A stretch of 10,362 nt of DNA from an uncultured Pigmentiphaga sp. Lineage in GTDB: Bacteria; Pseudomonadota; Gammaproteobacteria; Burkholderiales; Burkholderiaceae_B. The notes beneath the pieces are model-generated. The model searched no databases. It saw only the letters and a program-made list of their open reading frames with translations, and was not told where the DNA came from. Where the stretch lies: assembly GCA_937891425.1 (NCBI GenBank), contig CALAGD010000080.1, positions 1 to 10,362 of the forward strand, read 5' to 3'. A program made the position numbers and the translations under genes. This document shows positions 1 through 10,362 of the stretch, one piece after another; position 1 is the first letter of the stretch, and each line of letters begins with the position of its first letter.

Positions 1-4110
<4,110 letters not shown>

Positions 4111-4125
4111 TCCCGCTTTGCCTGG

Positions 4126-4150
4126 CCCACGCTGGCAGTGCCAGCGTGGG
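4126..4150 (+). terminator. Perfect inverted repeat just after rpoC
   Basis: The arms cccacgctgg (4126-4135) and ccagcgtggg (4141-4150) are exact reverse complements. A further C-G pair can close over a 3-base loop, giving 11 pairs. The repeat begins 15 bases after the rpoC stop, a usual place for a terminator or 3'-end-protecting hairpin. No T-run follows, so intrinsic termination would be weak. It may instead stabilise the mRNA 3' end. Confidence 0.5.
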
Positions 4151-4265
4151 TTCGCGGTTCTGCACGTGGCGCGCCTGGCGCCTGCTCCAGCCCGGTCACT
4201 ACCGGCGGCGCTCGGGTAAACCCGCCCTCTTTCGGGGTTCTGCACCCATCCTTCCAGAACGTACG

Positions 4266-4285
4266 GGCCTCCCTTCGGGGAGGCC
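4266..4285 (+). terminator. UUCG-tetraloop hairpin, probable rpoC operon terminator
   Basis: An 8-base-pair GC-rich stem, ggcctccc (4266-4273) with gggaggcc (4278-4285), is closed by a TTCG loop with a C-G closing pair, an exceptionally stable tetraloop context in RNA. The following bases are ttgccgtctgt, a poor U-tract. It is the best rpoC terminator candidate and would separate rpoC transcription from the dnaA promoter about 100 bases downstream. Confidence 0.6.
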
Positions 4286-4329
4286 TTGCCGTCTGTCCCA
4301 AACCCAGTTAATACTTCGTAGGAATCCCC

Positions 4330-4338
4330 TTTTCCACA
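4330..4338 (+). promoter_or_regulatory. DnaA box, forward
   Basis: The nine bases ttttccaca match the relaxed DnaA-box consensus TTWTNCACA completely. The site is 87 bases before the dnaA start and 22 bases from a second, oppositely oriented box. It could take part in dnaA autoregulation or in an origin complex. Confidence 0.7.
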
Positions 4339-4360
4339 TCTCTCCACGTGCCCGGCGGGC

Positions 4361-4369
4361 TGTGGATAA
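4361..4369 (-). promoter_or_regulatory. DnaA box, reverse, perfect consensus
   Basis: The + strand reads tgtggataa, the exact reverse complement of the high-affinity E. coli box TTATCCACA. It fully covers the proposed -35 element of the dnaA promoter (4363-4368), so DnaA bound here would be expected to block RNA polymerase. Autorepression of dnaA by DnaA is established in E. coli; for this organism it is inferred. Confidence 0.85.
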
Positions 4370-4391
4370 CTTCCCCTGGAAAGGGTAAAAT
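4363..4391 (+). promoter_or_regulatory. Putative sigma70 promoter of dnaA
   Basis: A -35-like tggata (4363-4368, 4 of 6 to TTGACA) and a -10-like taaaat (4386-4391, 5 of 6 to TATAAT) are separated by 17 bases. Transcription would begin near 4398, leaving a leader of only about 18 bases before the dnaA ATG. A weaker alternative upstream pairs ttgccg (4286-4291) with taatac (4309-4314), also 17 bases apart but with a poor -10. Confidence 0.5.
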
Positions 4392-4416
4392 CAAGGTTTA
4401 AGGCCCTCCGCGATAG

Positions 4417-5910
4417 ATGGAAAAATTCTGGCAAACCTGCGTTCAGCGTCTGGAGCAGGAGCTTCCTCCGCAACAGATCAGCGCCTGGATCCGTCCTCTC
4501 ACGCCGCTTGGTTTCGACGAAGCCGAGTCAGTGCTCCGAGTGGGCGCTCCCAACCGTTTCAAGCTGGATTGGGCGCGTGCGAATTTTTCCCACCGCATCG
4601 AAACCCTGGCCAGTGAATGGTTCCAGCGGCCCGTCCAGGTCCGCTTCGAACTCGATCCCAGCGCACGACCTGCGCACGCGCGCTACGCCGCCGCAGGCAT
4701 GCCGACGGGGTTGCGCAATCAGGCTGCGCCTGCAACCATCCCGCCCCCCGCTACCAGCACGTCGCATACGGGAGGCCAAGCGCGCAGCGGCACCGCGTCG
4801 CTCTTTGCCGATGGCCCTTACGCCAATACCCGTTCATCCAGCGAGCCCCTGCCACTGGAAACGCACACCGATCCAACCGTGGTGTACGAGCGTTCGCGCC
4901 TGAATGCCGAACTCACGTTCGACAACTTCGTGGCCGGCAAGGCAAACCAGCTCGCCCGGGCCGCGGCGCTGCAGGTAGCCGAGAACCCCGGTACCTCGTA
5001 CAACCCACTGTTCCTGTATGGTGGCGTCGGCCTGGGCAAGACCCACCTCATCCACGCCATTGGCAACTCGGTCATCTCGCGCAACATCAATGCCAAGGTG
5101 CGCTACATCCACGCCGAGCAATTCGTGTCCGACGTGGTCAAGACCTACCACCGCAAGTCGTTCGACGAGTTCAAGCGCTACTACCATGCGCTCGATCTGC
5201 TCCTCATCGACGACATCCAGTTCTTCAGCGGGAAGGACGGCACCCAGGAGCTCTTCTTCTACGCGTTCGAGGCCATCGTCGCGCAGCGCCGTCAGATCAT
5301 CATCACCAGCGACACCTACCCCAAAGAGCTGTCCGGCATCGACGAACGCCTCATATCCCGGTTCGACTCCGGCCTCACGCTGGCCATCGAACCGCCCGAG
5401 CTCGAGATGCGGGTGGCCATACTCATCCACAAGGCCGAGAAGGAAGGCGTCCAGCTCGCCGAAGAAGTGGCATTCTTCATCGCCAAGCATCTGCGCAGCA
5501 ACGTGCGCGAGCTCGAAGGCGCGTTGCGCAAGGTACTGGCCTACGCCCGTTTTCACGGTCGGCCCATCACGGTCGACGTCTGCAAGGAGGCCCTGAAGGA
5601 TCTGCTGTCGGTTTCACACGGCCAGCTCACCGTCGAGAACATCCAGCGTACGGTCGCCGACTTCTACAAGATCAAGGTCGCCGACATGTACTCGAAGCGG
5701 CGCCCCGCCAACATAGCGCTGCCGCGTCAGATTGCCATGTATCTGGCCAAGGAACTTACCCAGAAGAGCCTTCCGGAGATTGGCGAACTCTTCGGCGGAC
5801 GCGATCACACGACCGTATTGCATGCGGTCCGCAAGATCGCTGAAGCCCGAACGAGACAAGCCGAGCTCAATCACGCATTGCACGTTCTGGAACAAACCCT
5901 AAAAGGATAA
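4417..5910 (+). CDS. dnaA: Chromosomal replication initiator DnaA
   Basis: DnaA is the AAA+ ATPase that binds DnaA boxes, melts oriC and loads the replicative helicase. The protein has 497 residues. Domain I spans roughly residues 1-85 (MEKFWQTCVQRLEQELPPQQ onward). A variable linker rich in Ala, Pro, Thr and Ser covers about 86-155. Domain III has Walker A GGVGLGKT at 202-209, Walker B LLLIDD with Asp 265-266, and the box VII segment DERLISRF with a probable arginine finger at 315. Domain IV carries the DNA-binding signature GGRDHTTVLHA from residue 460. The context SRFDSGLT is typical of betaproteobacteria, where E. coli has SRFGWGLT. The start is fixed by an in-frame TAG directly before the ATG. 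The ribosome binding site is weak: taagg at 4399-4403 is 13 bases away. dnaN follows by two bases. The likely regulation is DnaA binding at 4361-4369. Confidence 0.98.
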   Translation: MEKFWQTCVQRLEQELPPQQISAWIRPLTPLGFDEAESVLRVGAPNRFKLDWARANFSHRIETLASEWFQRPVQVRFELDPSARPAHARYAAAGMPTGLRNQAAPATIPPPATSTSHTGGQARSGTASLFADGPYANTRSSSEPLPLETHTDPTVVYERSRLNAELTFDNFVAGKANQLARAAALQVAENPGTSYNPLFLYGGVGLGKTHLIHAIGNSVISRNINAKVRYIHAEQFVSDVVKTYHRKSFDEFKRYYHALDLLLIDDIQFFSGKDGTQELFFYAFEAIVAQRRQIIITSDTYPKELSGIDERLISRFDSGLTLAIEPPELEMRVAILIHKAEKEGVQLAEEVAFFIAKHLRSNVRELEGALRKVLAYARFHGRPITVDVCKEALKDLLSVSHGQLTVENIQRTVADFYKIKVADMYSKRRPANIALPRQIAMYLAKELTQKSLPEIGELFGGRDHTTVLHAVRKIAEARTRQAELNHALHVLEQTLKG

Positions 5911-5912
5911 AC

Positions 5913-7022
5913 ATGCAACTGGTAAAAGCCCCGCGCGACGCGTTGTTGAAGCCGCTGACCATCGTCGCCGGGATTGTCGAACGGCGCCACACCATGCCGA
6001 TTCTGGCCAACGTGCTGATAAGAAAGGCTGGCGAGCGCGTTTCCTTCATCACCACCGACAACGAAGTGCAGATCACCACGCACGCCGATTTCGGGGTTGG
6101 GGGCGGCAAAGAGGAAACTACCGTTGCAGCGCGCAAGTTCGTGGACATCCTGCGCGCATTGTCCGACAACGCCGATGTCACGGTGTCACACGAGGCCAAC
6201 CGCATGGCGATCACCGCCGGGCGCAGCCGATTCCAGCTGCAGACCCTCCCCGCCATCGAGTTCCCCACCATCGCCGTCCCCGAACAGTGGAGCATTACCA
6301 CTACCTTGCCGCAGGCGGCGCTGCGCGAGCTCATCAACATGGTGCACTTCTCCATGGCCGTGCAGGACATCCGTTACTACCTGAACGGCATGCTGCTCGA
6401 GTTCGAGGGCAACCACATCAATGCGGTCACTACCGACGGTCATCGCCTGGCCGTGCATTCCATTCAGGTCGACACCCCGTTCGAGACGCGCCAGGACGTC
6501 ATCGTACCGCGCAAGACCGTGCTCGAACTGCAGCGCCTGCTCAGCGAATCCGACGAACCGGTCACCATCGACGTCGCCGGCAACCAGATCCGATTCCGGT
6601 TTGAAAACGTCGAATTCGTCTCCAAATTGGTTGAAGGGAAGTTTCCGGACTACAAGCGAGTCATTCCTGCCGGGTACCACAAGCAATTCGACATCGAACG
6701 CGAAACCCTGCTGCGCACCCTGCAACGGGTCGCGATTCTCACCACCGACAAGTTCAAGGGCGTGCGGCTGCAGCTCGCCGATCATACGCTGCGCGTATCC
6801 GCCAGCAACACCGAACAGGAAGAGGCCCAGGAAGAGCTTGAGGTCGAGTTCAACTTCGAGCCGCTCGACATCGGTTTCAACGTCGGTTACCTCCTCGACG
6901 TGCTCGGCAACCTGAAGTCCGAACGGGTCAAGTGGGCCTTGGGCGACGCCAGCTCTTCCGCGCTTCTCACCATACCCGACGACGACAACTTCAAGTACGT
7001 GGTCATGCCCATGCGCATCTAG
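5913..7022 (+). CDS. dnaN: DNA polymerase III beta subunit (sliding clamp)
   Basis: DnaN forms the ring-shaped dimer that tethers DNA polymerase III and other repair and replication proteins to DNA. The 369 residues match the normal clamp length (about 366-370), enough for the three repeated clamp domains. Recognisable stretches are the N-terminal LVKAPRDALLKPLTIVAGIVE followed by TMPILANVLI, the central DIRYYLNGMLLEF and TDGHRLAVH, and the end DDDNFKYVVMPMRI, close to the usual clamp C-terminus VVMPMRL. The start ATG is two bases after the dnaA stop. Its ribosome binding site, aaaagga (5901-5907), overlaps the last codons of dnaA, so co-transcription and probably translational coupling with dnaA are expected. 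recF, often next in other bacteria, does not follow. Confidence 0.98.
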   Translation: MQLVKAPRDALLKPLTIVAGIVERRHTMPILANVLIRKAGERVSFITTDNEVQITTHADFGVGGGKEETTVAARKFVDILRALSDNADVTVSHEANRMAITAGRSRFQLQTLPAIEFPTIAVPEQWSITTTLPQAALRELINMVHFSMAVQDIRYYLNGMLLEFEGNHINAVTTDGHRLAVHSIQVDTPFETRQDVIVPRKTVLELQRLLSESDEPVTIDVAGNQIRFRFENVEFVSKLVEGKFPDYKRVIPAGYHKQFDIERETLLRTLQRVAILTTDKFKGVRLQLADHTLRVSASNTEQEEAQEELEVEFNFEPLDIGFNVGYLLDVLGNLKSERVKWALGDASSSALLTIPDDDNFKYVVMPMRI

Positions 7023-7033
7023 GCATTCCGGGC

Positions 7034-7066
7034 CGCCGTGCCTGGCGAGTGCCGGGCTGCACGGCG
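7034..7066 (+). other. GC-rich hairpin between dnaN and gyrB
   Basis: The arms cgccgtgc (7034-7041) and gcacggcg (7059-7066) are exact reverse complements. An inner five-pair helix, with one G-T pair, can form from 7042-7046 with 7051-7055. It begins 12 bases after the dnaN stop. No T-run follows, so it may be a weak or factor-dependent terminator, an mRNA-stabilising end, or a chance product of high GC. The rest of the 151-base gap shows no clear promoter. Confidence 0.4.
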
Positions 7067-7173
7067 CGCGGGCATGGTGTCGGCACCTTTCCCGCCAGAG
7101 GTCATTCCGTCCTCATGCGTCCCGGTCCACGTGGCCCGTGCCACGCTCAGGACGTACACATCAAGGTAATTTC

Positions 7174-9621
7174 ATGATCGAACCGAATGAACCCCAGCGC
7201 GACTACGGCGCGAGCTCCATCAAAATGCTGAAAGGCCTGGAGGCCGTCCGTAAGCGGCCGGGCATGTACATCGGTGACACATCCGACGGCACCGGTCTGC
7301 ATCACATGGTGTTCGAGGTCGTCGACAATGCCATCGACGAGGCGCTTGCAGGCTACTGCGACGAGATCATCGTCACCATCCACAGCGACAACTCGATTTC
7401 GGTCATCGACAACGGACGGGGCATTCCCACCGAAATCCACGAGAGCGACGAGCAGGGCCGCAGCGCTGCCGAGATTGTCATGACCGAACTGCATGCGGGC
7501 GGCAAGTTCGATCAGAACTCGTACAAGGTTTCGGGCGGCCTGCATGGCGTAGGTGTGTCGTGCGTCAACGCCCTCAGCGAATGGCTGCGCCTGACCATCC
7601 ATCGCAACGGCCACACCCATTTCATCGAGTTCCGGCGCGGCGAGCGCGTGGAACCGCTCAAGGTCATCGGCACCACCGACAAGCGCGGTACCGAAGTGCG
7701 TTTCCTCGCCGATGCCGAGATCTTCAGCAACATCGAATATCACTATGACATTCTGGCCAAACGATTGCGCGAGCTGTCGTTCCTCAACGACGGGGTAAAA
7801 ATCCGTCTGATCGACCAGCGTCAGGGCAAGGAAGAAGACTTTGCGTTCATCGGTGGCACCAAGGGGTTCGTGCAGTACATCAATCGCGCGAAAACCGTGC
7901 TGCACCCCACCGTGTTCCATGTCACCACCGAATCGACCGCGGGCGGAGTGCCGGTGACGGTCGATGTCGCCATGCAATGGAATGACGGTTACACCGAAAC
8001 GGTGCTGTGCTTCACCAACAACATTCCCCAGCGCGACGGCGGTACCCATCTGACGGGCCTGCGCGCCGCCATGACACGTGTCATCAACAAGTACATTGCC
8101 GATAACGAGCTCGCCAAGAAAGCCAAGGTCGACACCACTGGTGACGACATGCGCGAAGGGCTGGTGTGCGTACTTTCGGTGAAGGTTCCCGAGCCCAAGT
8201 TCAGCAGCCAGACAAAAGACAAGCTCGTCTCCAGCGAAGTGCGCCCCGCCGTTGAAGACGCCGTGAGCCGCGCCCTGGAGACGTGGCTGCTCGAGCATCC
8301 CAACGACGCCAAGTCGATCTGCAGCAAGATCATCGAAGCCGCACGGGCCCGTGAGGCAGCACGCAAGGCCCGCGAAATGACGCGTCGCAAGAGCGTACTG
8401 GAAGGTGCGGGCCTGCCGGGCAAGCTGGCCGACTGCCAGGAACGGGACCCTGCCCTGTGCGAGCTGTACATCGTCGAGGGCGACTCCGCCGGCGGTTCAG
8501 CCAAGCAGGGACGCGACCGCAAGTTTCAGGCCATCCTTCCGCTGCGAGGAAAGGTACTCAACGTCGAACGAGCCCGCTTCGACCGCCTCATTTCCAGCGA
8601 CCAGATCGCCACTCTCATCGCTGCCCTGGGCACCAGCATCGGCCCAGGCGACTTCAACATCGAGAAGCTCCGTTACCACCGCATCATCATCATGACCGAT
8701 GCCGATGTTGACGGAGCCCACATCCGCACGCTGCTGCTGACGCTTTTCTATCGTCAGATGCCGGAACTGATCGAACGCGGCCACGTCTACATCGCCCAGC
8801 CGCCGCTTTATCGCATCAAGGCAGGGCGAGAGGAGGTCTACCTCAAGGACGAGCAGGAAGAAACCGCATTCATGATGCAGCTTGCCCTGAAGGGCGCCGA
8901 GCTTTATACGGCAGAGAATGCAGAGCCCATCACGGGCGATGCCCTTGCCGAGCTGGTACGCAGGTACACGCTGGCCGACGCCATCATCGGGCGCCTGTCG
9001 CGCCGCTTCGACGCGGCCGCCCTGCGCGCCGTGGTGGAAGGCGTCAAGATCCGCCTCGACAGTGCAGAGGCCGCGCAGCAGTCAGCAGCGGCGCTTGAAA
9101 CCGCCATGCGCGACCCGCTTTCGCTCGATCATGTCAGCGTCAAGGCGCACCTCGACGAAACCAGCGACCGCTGGGAGCTCATTGTGTACCGCACGCACCA
9201 TGGCAACGTGCGCAGCAGCGTCATCGATCTCGACTTCCTCAGCGGGGCTGATTTTGCCGCACTGGAATCGGCTGCTGCGACCTTCCACGACATGCTGCAG
9301 CCGGGCGCCAGGGTTGCACGCGGCGATGGCGACAAGAAGCGCTTCGCCCCCGTCAAGACTTTTGCCGAAGTCGTGCACTGGCTGCGGTCCGAGGCCGAAC
9401 GAGGCGTGGTCAAACAGCGCTACAAGGGGCTGGGTGAAATGAACCCGGAGCAGCTCTGGGAAACCACCATGGACCCGACCAACCGTCGCCTGCTGCGCGT
9501 GCAGATCGAAGATGCCATCGCGGCCGACGAGATCTTCACCACGCTCATGGGCGATCAGGTCGAACCCCGCCGCGCCTTCATCGAGCAACACGCTCTGCTG
9601 GCCGACAATATCGACGTGTAG
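7174..9621 (+). CDS. gyrB: DNA gyrase subunit B
   Basis: GyrB is the ATPase and TOPRIM subunit of gyrase, the type IIA topoisomerase that introduces negative supercoils together with GyrA. The protein has 815 residues (E. coli 804). The GHKL ATPase domain shows FEVVDNAIDEAL with Glu48 and Asn52 (E. coli 42 and 46), DNGRGIP with Asp79 (E. coli 73), and GGLHGVGVSCVNALS. The transducer region includes QRDGGTHLTGLR. The TOPRIM domain has EGDSAGGSAKQGRDRKFQAI with Glu435 and DADVDG with Asp509, 511 and 513, a constant offset of 11 from E. coli. The roughly 170-residue insert of Gram-negative GyrB is present, and then QRYKGLGEMNPEQLWETTMD leads to an end in NIDV. By eye the position of E. coli coumarin-site Arg136 is Phe, in THFIEF; my recollection of Burkholderia GyrB is similar. 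An in-frame ATG lies 36 bases upstream (7138), but 7174 has aagg at 7163-7166, seven bases before it, and a better N-terminus. Confidence 0.98.
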   Translation: MIEPNEPQRDYGASSIKMLKGLEAVRKRPGMYIGDTSDGTGLHHMVFEVVDNAIDEALAGYCDEIIVTIHSDNSISVIDNGRGIPTEIHESDEQGRSAAEIVMTELHAGGKFDQNSYKVSGGLHGVGVSCVNALSEWLRLTIHRNGHTHFIEFRRGERVEPLKVIGTTDKRGTEVRFLADAEIFSNIEYHYDILAKRLRELSFLNDGVKIRLIDQRQGKEEDFAFIGGTKGFVQYINRAKTVLHPTVFHVTTESTAGGVPVTVDVAMQWNDGYTETVLCFTNNIPQRDGGTHLTGLRAAMTRVINKYIADNELAKKAKVDTTGDDMREGLVCVLSVKVPEPKFSSQTKDKLVSSEVRPAVEDAVSRALETWLLEHPNDAKSICSKIIEAARAREAARKAREMTRRKSVLEGAGLPGKLADCQERDPALCELYIVEGDSAGGSAKQGRDRKFQAILPLRGKVLNVERARFDRLISSDQIATLIAALGTSIGPGDFNIEKLRYHRIIIMTDADVDGAHIRTLLLTLFYRQMPELIERGHVYIAQPPLYRIKAGREEVYLKDEQEETAFMMQLALKGAELYTAENAEPITGDALAELVRRYTLADAIIGRLSRRFDAAALRAVVEGVKIRLDSAEAAQQSAAALETAMRDPLSLDHVSVKAHLDETSDRWELIVYRTHHGNVRSSVIDLDFLSGADFAALESAAATFHDMLQPGARVARGDGDKKRFAPVKTFAEVVHWLRSEAERGVVKQRYKGLGEMNPEQLWETTMDPTNRRLLRVQIEDAIAADEIFTTLMGDQVEPRRAFIEQHALLADNIDV

Positions 9622-9748
9622 ATTGCGGCGCACCGGGAGTCGGCCCGAACACAGGGGCGCGGCTGTTGGTATGCTTGCATCAATGCATGCCCACAGTCAT
9701 GCCCTGTCACGATCTTCATCCATTCAGCGTCTTGAGGCAGCGGAAACC

Positions 9749-10261
9749 ATGGCCACGATCACGCACGAATCTTCTCCCGCATGGCGGTCGCTTGTAGAAG
9801 CGCTCGGCCTGCAGCCGCATCCCGAAGGGGGCTACTACCGGGAAACCTTCCGCTCCGCCACCCGCGTCGAATTCAATGGCATGGCCCGTAGCGCCGGCAC
9901 GTCGATCTACTACCTGCTCACGGAAGGAGCCACGTCGGCCTGGCATCGCTTGGACGCCGACGAAGTCTGGTACGTGCACGCGGGGGGACCGCTGGCGTTG
10001 CACGTCCTGGAGCCTGATGGCGAGCTGGTCACGCACCGGCTCGGAAATCCGCTGGAACACCCCGGTACGCGTTTTCAGGCGATCGTGCCAGCGGGCCGGT
10101 GGTTCGCTGCTGAACTCGAGCAGCCCGAACATTTCTGCCTGGTGGGGTGTGCGGTGGCACCCGGCTTTGAGTTTTCGGGTTTCCAGCTCGCCACCGAAGC
10201 GGAGCTGGCGGACGCCATTAGCCGCCATGGCGACGTAGTGCACCGGCTCATCAGGAAGTAA
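9749..10261 (+). CDS. Cupin_5 (DUF985) family protein
   Basis: This is a 170-residue single-domain cupin of the DUF985/cupin_5 group, known structurally as beta-barrel proteins without a settled function. The family pattern is complete: LGLQPHPEGGYYRETFRS at residues 19-36, TSIYYLL at 51-57, WHRLDADEVWYVHAGG at 65-80, a PxG turn PAGRWFAAEL at 114-123, and VAPGFEFSGFQLA at 136-148. His66, Glu72 and His77 are candidate metal or ligand residues, by position only. No signal peptide or membrane segment is seen, so it is probably cytoplasmic. The frame is open further upstream, with ATGs at 9671 and 9683. I chose 9749 because family similarity begins just after it and a tgagg lies at 9733-9737, 11 bases before. 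It is 127 bases after gyrB with no clear terminator between, so read-through is possible. No functional link to gyrB is evident. Confidence 0.88.
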   Translation: MATITHESSPAWRSLVEALGLQPHPEGGYYRETFRSATRVEFNGMARSAGTSIYYLLTEGATSAWHRLDADEVWYVHAGGPLALHVLEPDGELVTHRLGNPLEHPGTRFQAIVPAGRWFAAELEQPEHFCLVGCAVAPGFEFSGFQLATEAELADAISRHGDVVHRLIRK

Positions 10262-10288
10262 TCTGCAAGTATGGTGCGTTTCTTGCTG

Positions 10289-10362
10289 CCGCCTCGGACA
10301 GCTCTCACTTGACATCCTCCCCGGCCTTAAGGCTGGGGATTCCTACGGAGTGTTGCGTTGAT
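10289..10362 (-). ncRNA. Possible 3' end of a TnpB omega-RNA (reRNA) with its guide
   Basis: In TnpB-carrying IS200/IS605 elements the right end is transcribed as part of an RNA whose last portion runs past the element boundary and serves as guide. If this element is of that kind, the scaffold hairpin is 10319-10338 and the guide is the - strand copy of about 10289-10308. Against this, the G-T pair in the stem becomes an A-C mismatch in a - strand RNA. The tnpB gene itself is not visible, so this call rests only on the end motif. Confidence 0.33.
10309..10362 (-). mobile_element. End of an IS200/IS605 (IS1341/tnpB-type) element, cut by window edge
   Basis: The sequence from ttgacatcctcccc onward, then a hairpin and gattcctacgg, is the pattern I know from the right ends of IS200/IS605 elements that carry tnpB. 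The stem pairs 10319-10326 with 10331-10338 around a ttaa loop, with one G-T pair (10323 with 10334). Read on the - strand the element ends in GGAGGATGTCAA. A terminal TCAA agrees with right-end cleavage motifs of this family, such as IS608, and places the junction between 10308 and 10309, 47 bases after the cupin stop. The transposon genes would lie to the right, on the - strand. On that strand a frame is open from the edge and ends in GEDVK at the TGA at 10305-10307; I cannot tell whether it is the end of tnpB. A terminator for the cupin gene is the alternative, but there is no T-run. Confidence 0.72.

Larger units (their letters stand above)
4111..4416. other. rpoC-dnaA intergenic region (possible oriC-proximal segment)
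   Basis: These 306 bases hold no convincing gene. From left to right they contain a perfect inverted repeat at 4126-4150, a UUCG-loop hairpin at 4266-4285, two 9-base DnaA boxes (4330-4338 and 4361-4369) and a sigma70-like promoter for dnaA (4363-4391). A 10-base direct repeat, ggttctgcac, occurs at 4156-4165 and 4236-4245 with no clear role. In many betaproteobacteria oriC sits between rpmH and dnaA. Here only two strong boxes are visible, there is no obvious long AT-rich unwinding element, and rpmH is absent. The stretch may be a dnaA control region only, or part of an origin. Confidence 0.6.

Noticed and set aside
4156..4245. 10-base direct repeat ggttctgcac at 4156-4165 and 4236-4245
   Set aside because: Only two short copies 80 bases apart, with no match to DnaA boxes or other known iterons; chance or a minor duplication is enough.
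4580..4600. Possible third DnaA box inside the start of dnaA (tttttcccacc)
   Set aside because: It does not fit TTWTNCACA; the CACA end is missing.
4617..5843. A 408-codon open frame on the + strand inside dnaA in another frame
   Set aside because: It is an Arg, His, Pro and Ala-rich shadow of dnaA with no plausible domain.
7600..7660. Loss of the coumarin-contact Arg136 equivalent in GyrB as a resistance change
   Set aside because: The alignment there is uncertain by eye, and my recollection of Burkholderia GyrB is a similar HFMEF, so it looks like a lineage feature, not an acquired mutation.
7147..8298. A 383-codon open frame on the - strand within gyrB
   Set aside because: It is antisense to the conserved GyrB ATPase domain, and no family is recognisable. 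GC-biased third positions explain the lack of stops.
9512..9748. N-terminal extension of the cupin protein into and beyond the end of gyrB
   Set aside because: The extended part reads as an Arg, Pro and Ser-rich shadow of gyrB and then low-complexity sequence. Family similarity starts after 9749, where there is a usable ribosome binding site.

Overview
The window looks like a high-GC betaproteobacterial chromosome near the replication-initiation cluster. All five genes read on the + strand. GyrB, DnaA and RpoC each carry sequence that fits Burkholderiales, for example GyrB ending in NIDV and the DnaA box VII context SRFDSGLT. Details in GyrB (TESTAGGVPVTVDVAMQWN, recalled and not searched) lean towards Alcaligenaceae. 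That family-level placement is an inference.

Layout. Bases 1-4110 are the 3' part of rpoC, cut by the left edge with only about 55 N-terminal codons missing. Bases 4111-4416 are a 306-base intergenic region. It holds two GC-rich hairpins that probably end the rpoC transcript, two consensus DnaA boxes in opposite orientation, and a sigma70-like dnaA promoter whose -35 lies inside one DnaA box. Then come dnaA (4417-5910), dnaN (5913-7022, two bases after the dnaA stop, with its ribosome binding site inside the end of dnaA) and gyrB (7174-9621). recF is not present between dnaN and gyrB. After gyrB there is a small cupin_5 (DUF985) gene of unknown role (9749-10261). At 10309 the window enters the end of what looks like an IS200/IS605 (tnpB/IS1341-type) insertion element, most of which lies beyond the right edge.

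How the genes fit together. RpoC is the beta' subunit of RNA polymerase. DnaA opens the origin, DnaN is the sliding clamp of the replicase, and GyrB is the ATPase half of DNA gyrase. DnaA probably represses its own promoter through the box over the -35.

What is unusual. The most notable point is the join itself. In most proteobacteria rpoC leads into rpsL-rpsG-fusA-tuf, and dnaA is flanked upstream by rpmH-rnpA; here rpoC runs straight up to dnaA. The second point is the insertion-element end, with a possible omega-RNA (TnpB guide RNA) 3' end. I found no sign of a wholly new system; the coding content is core housekeeping.
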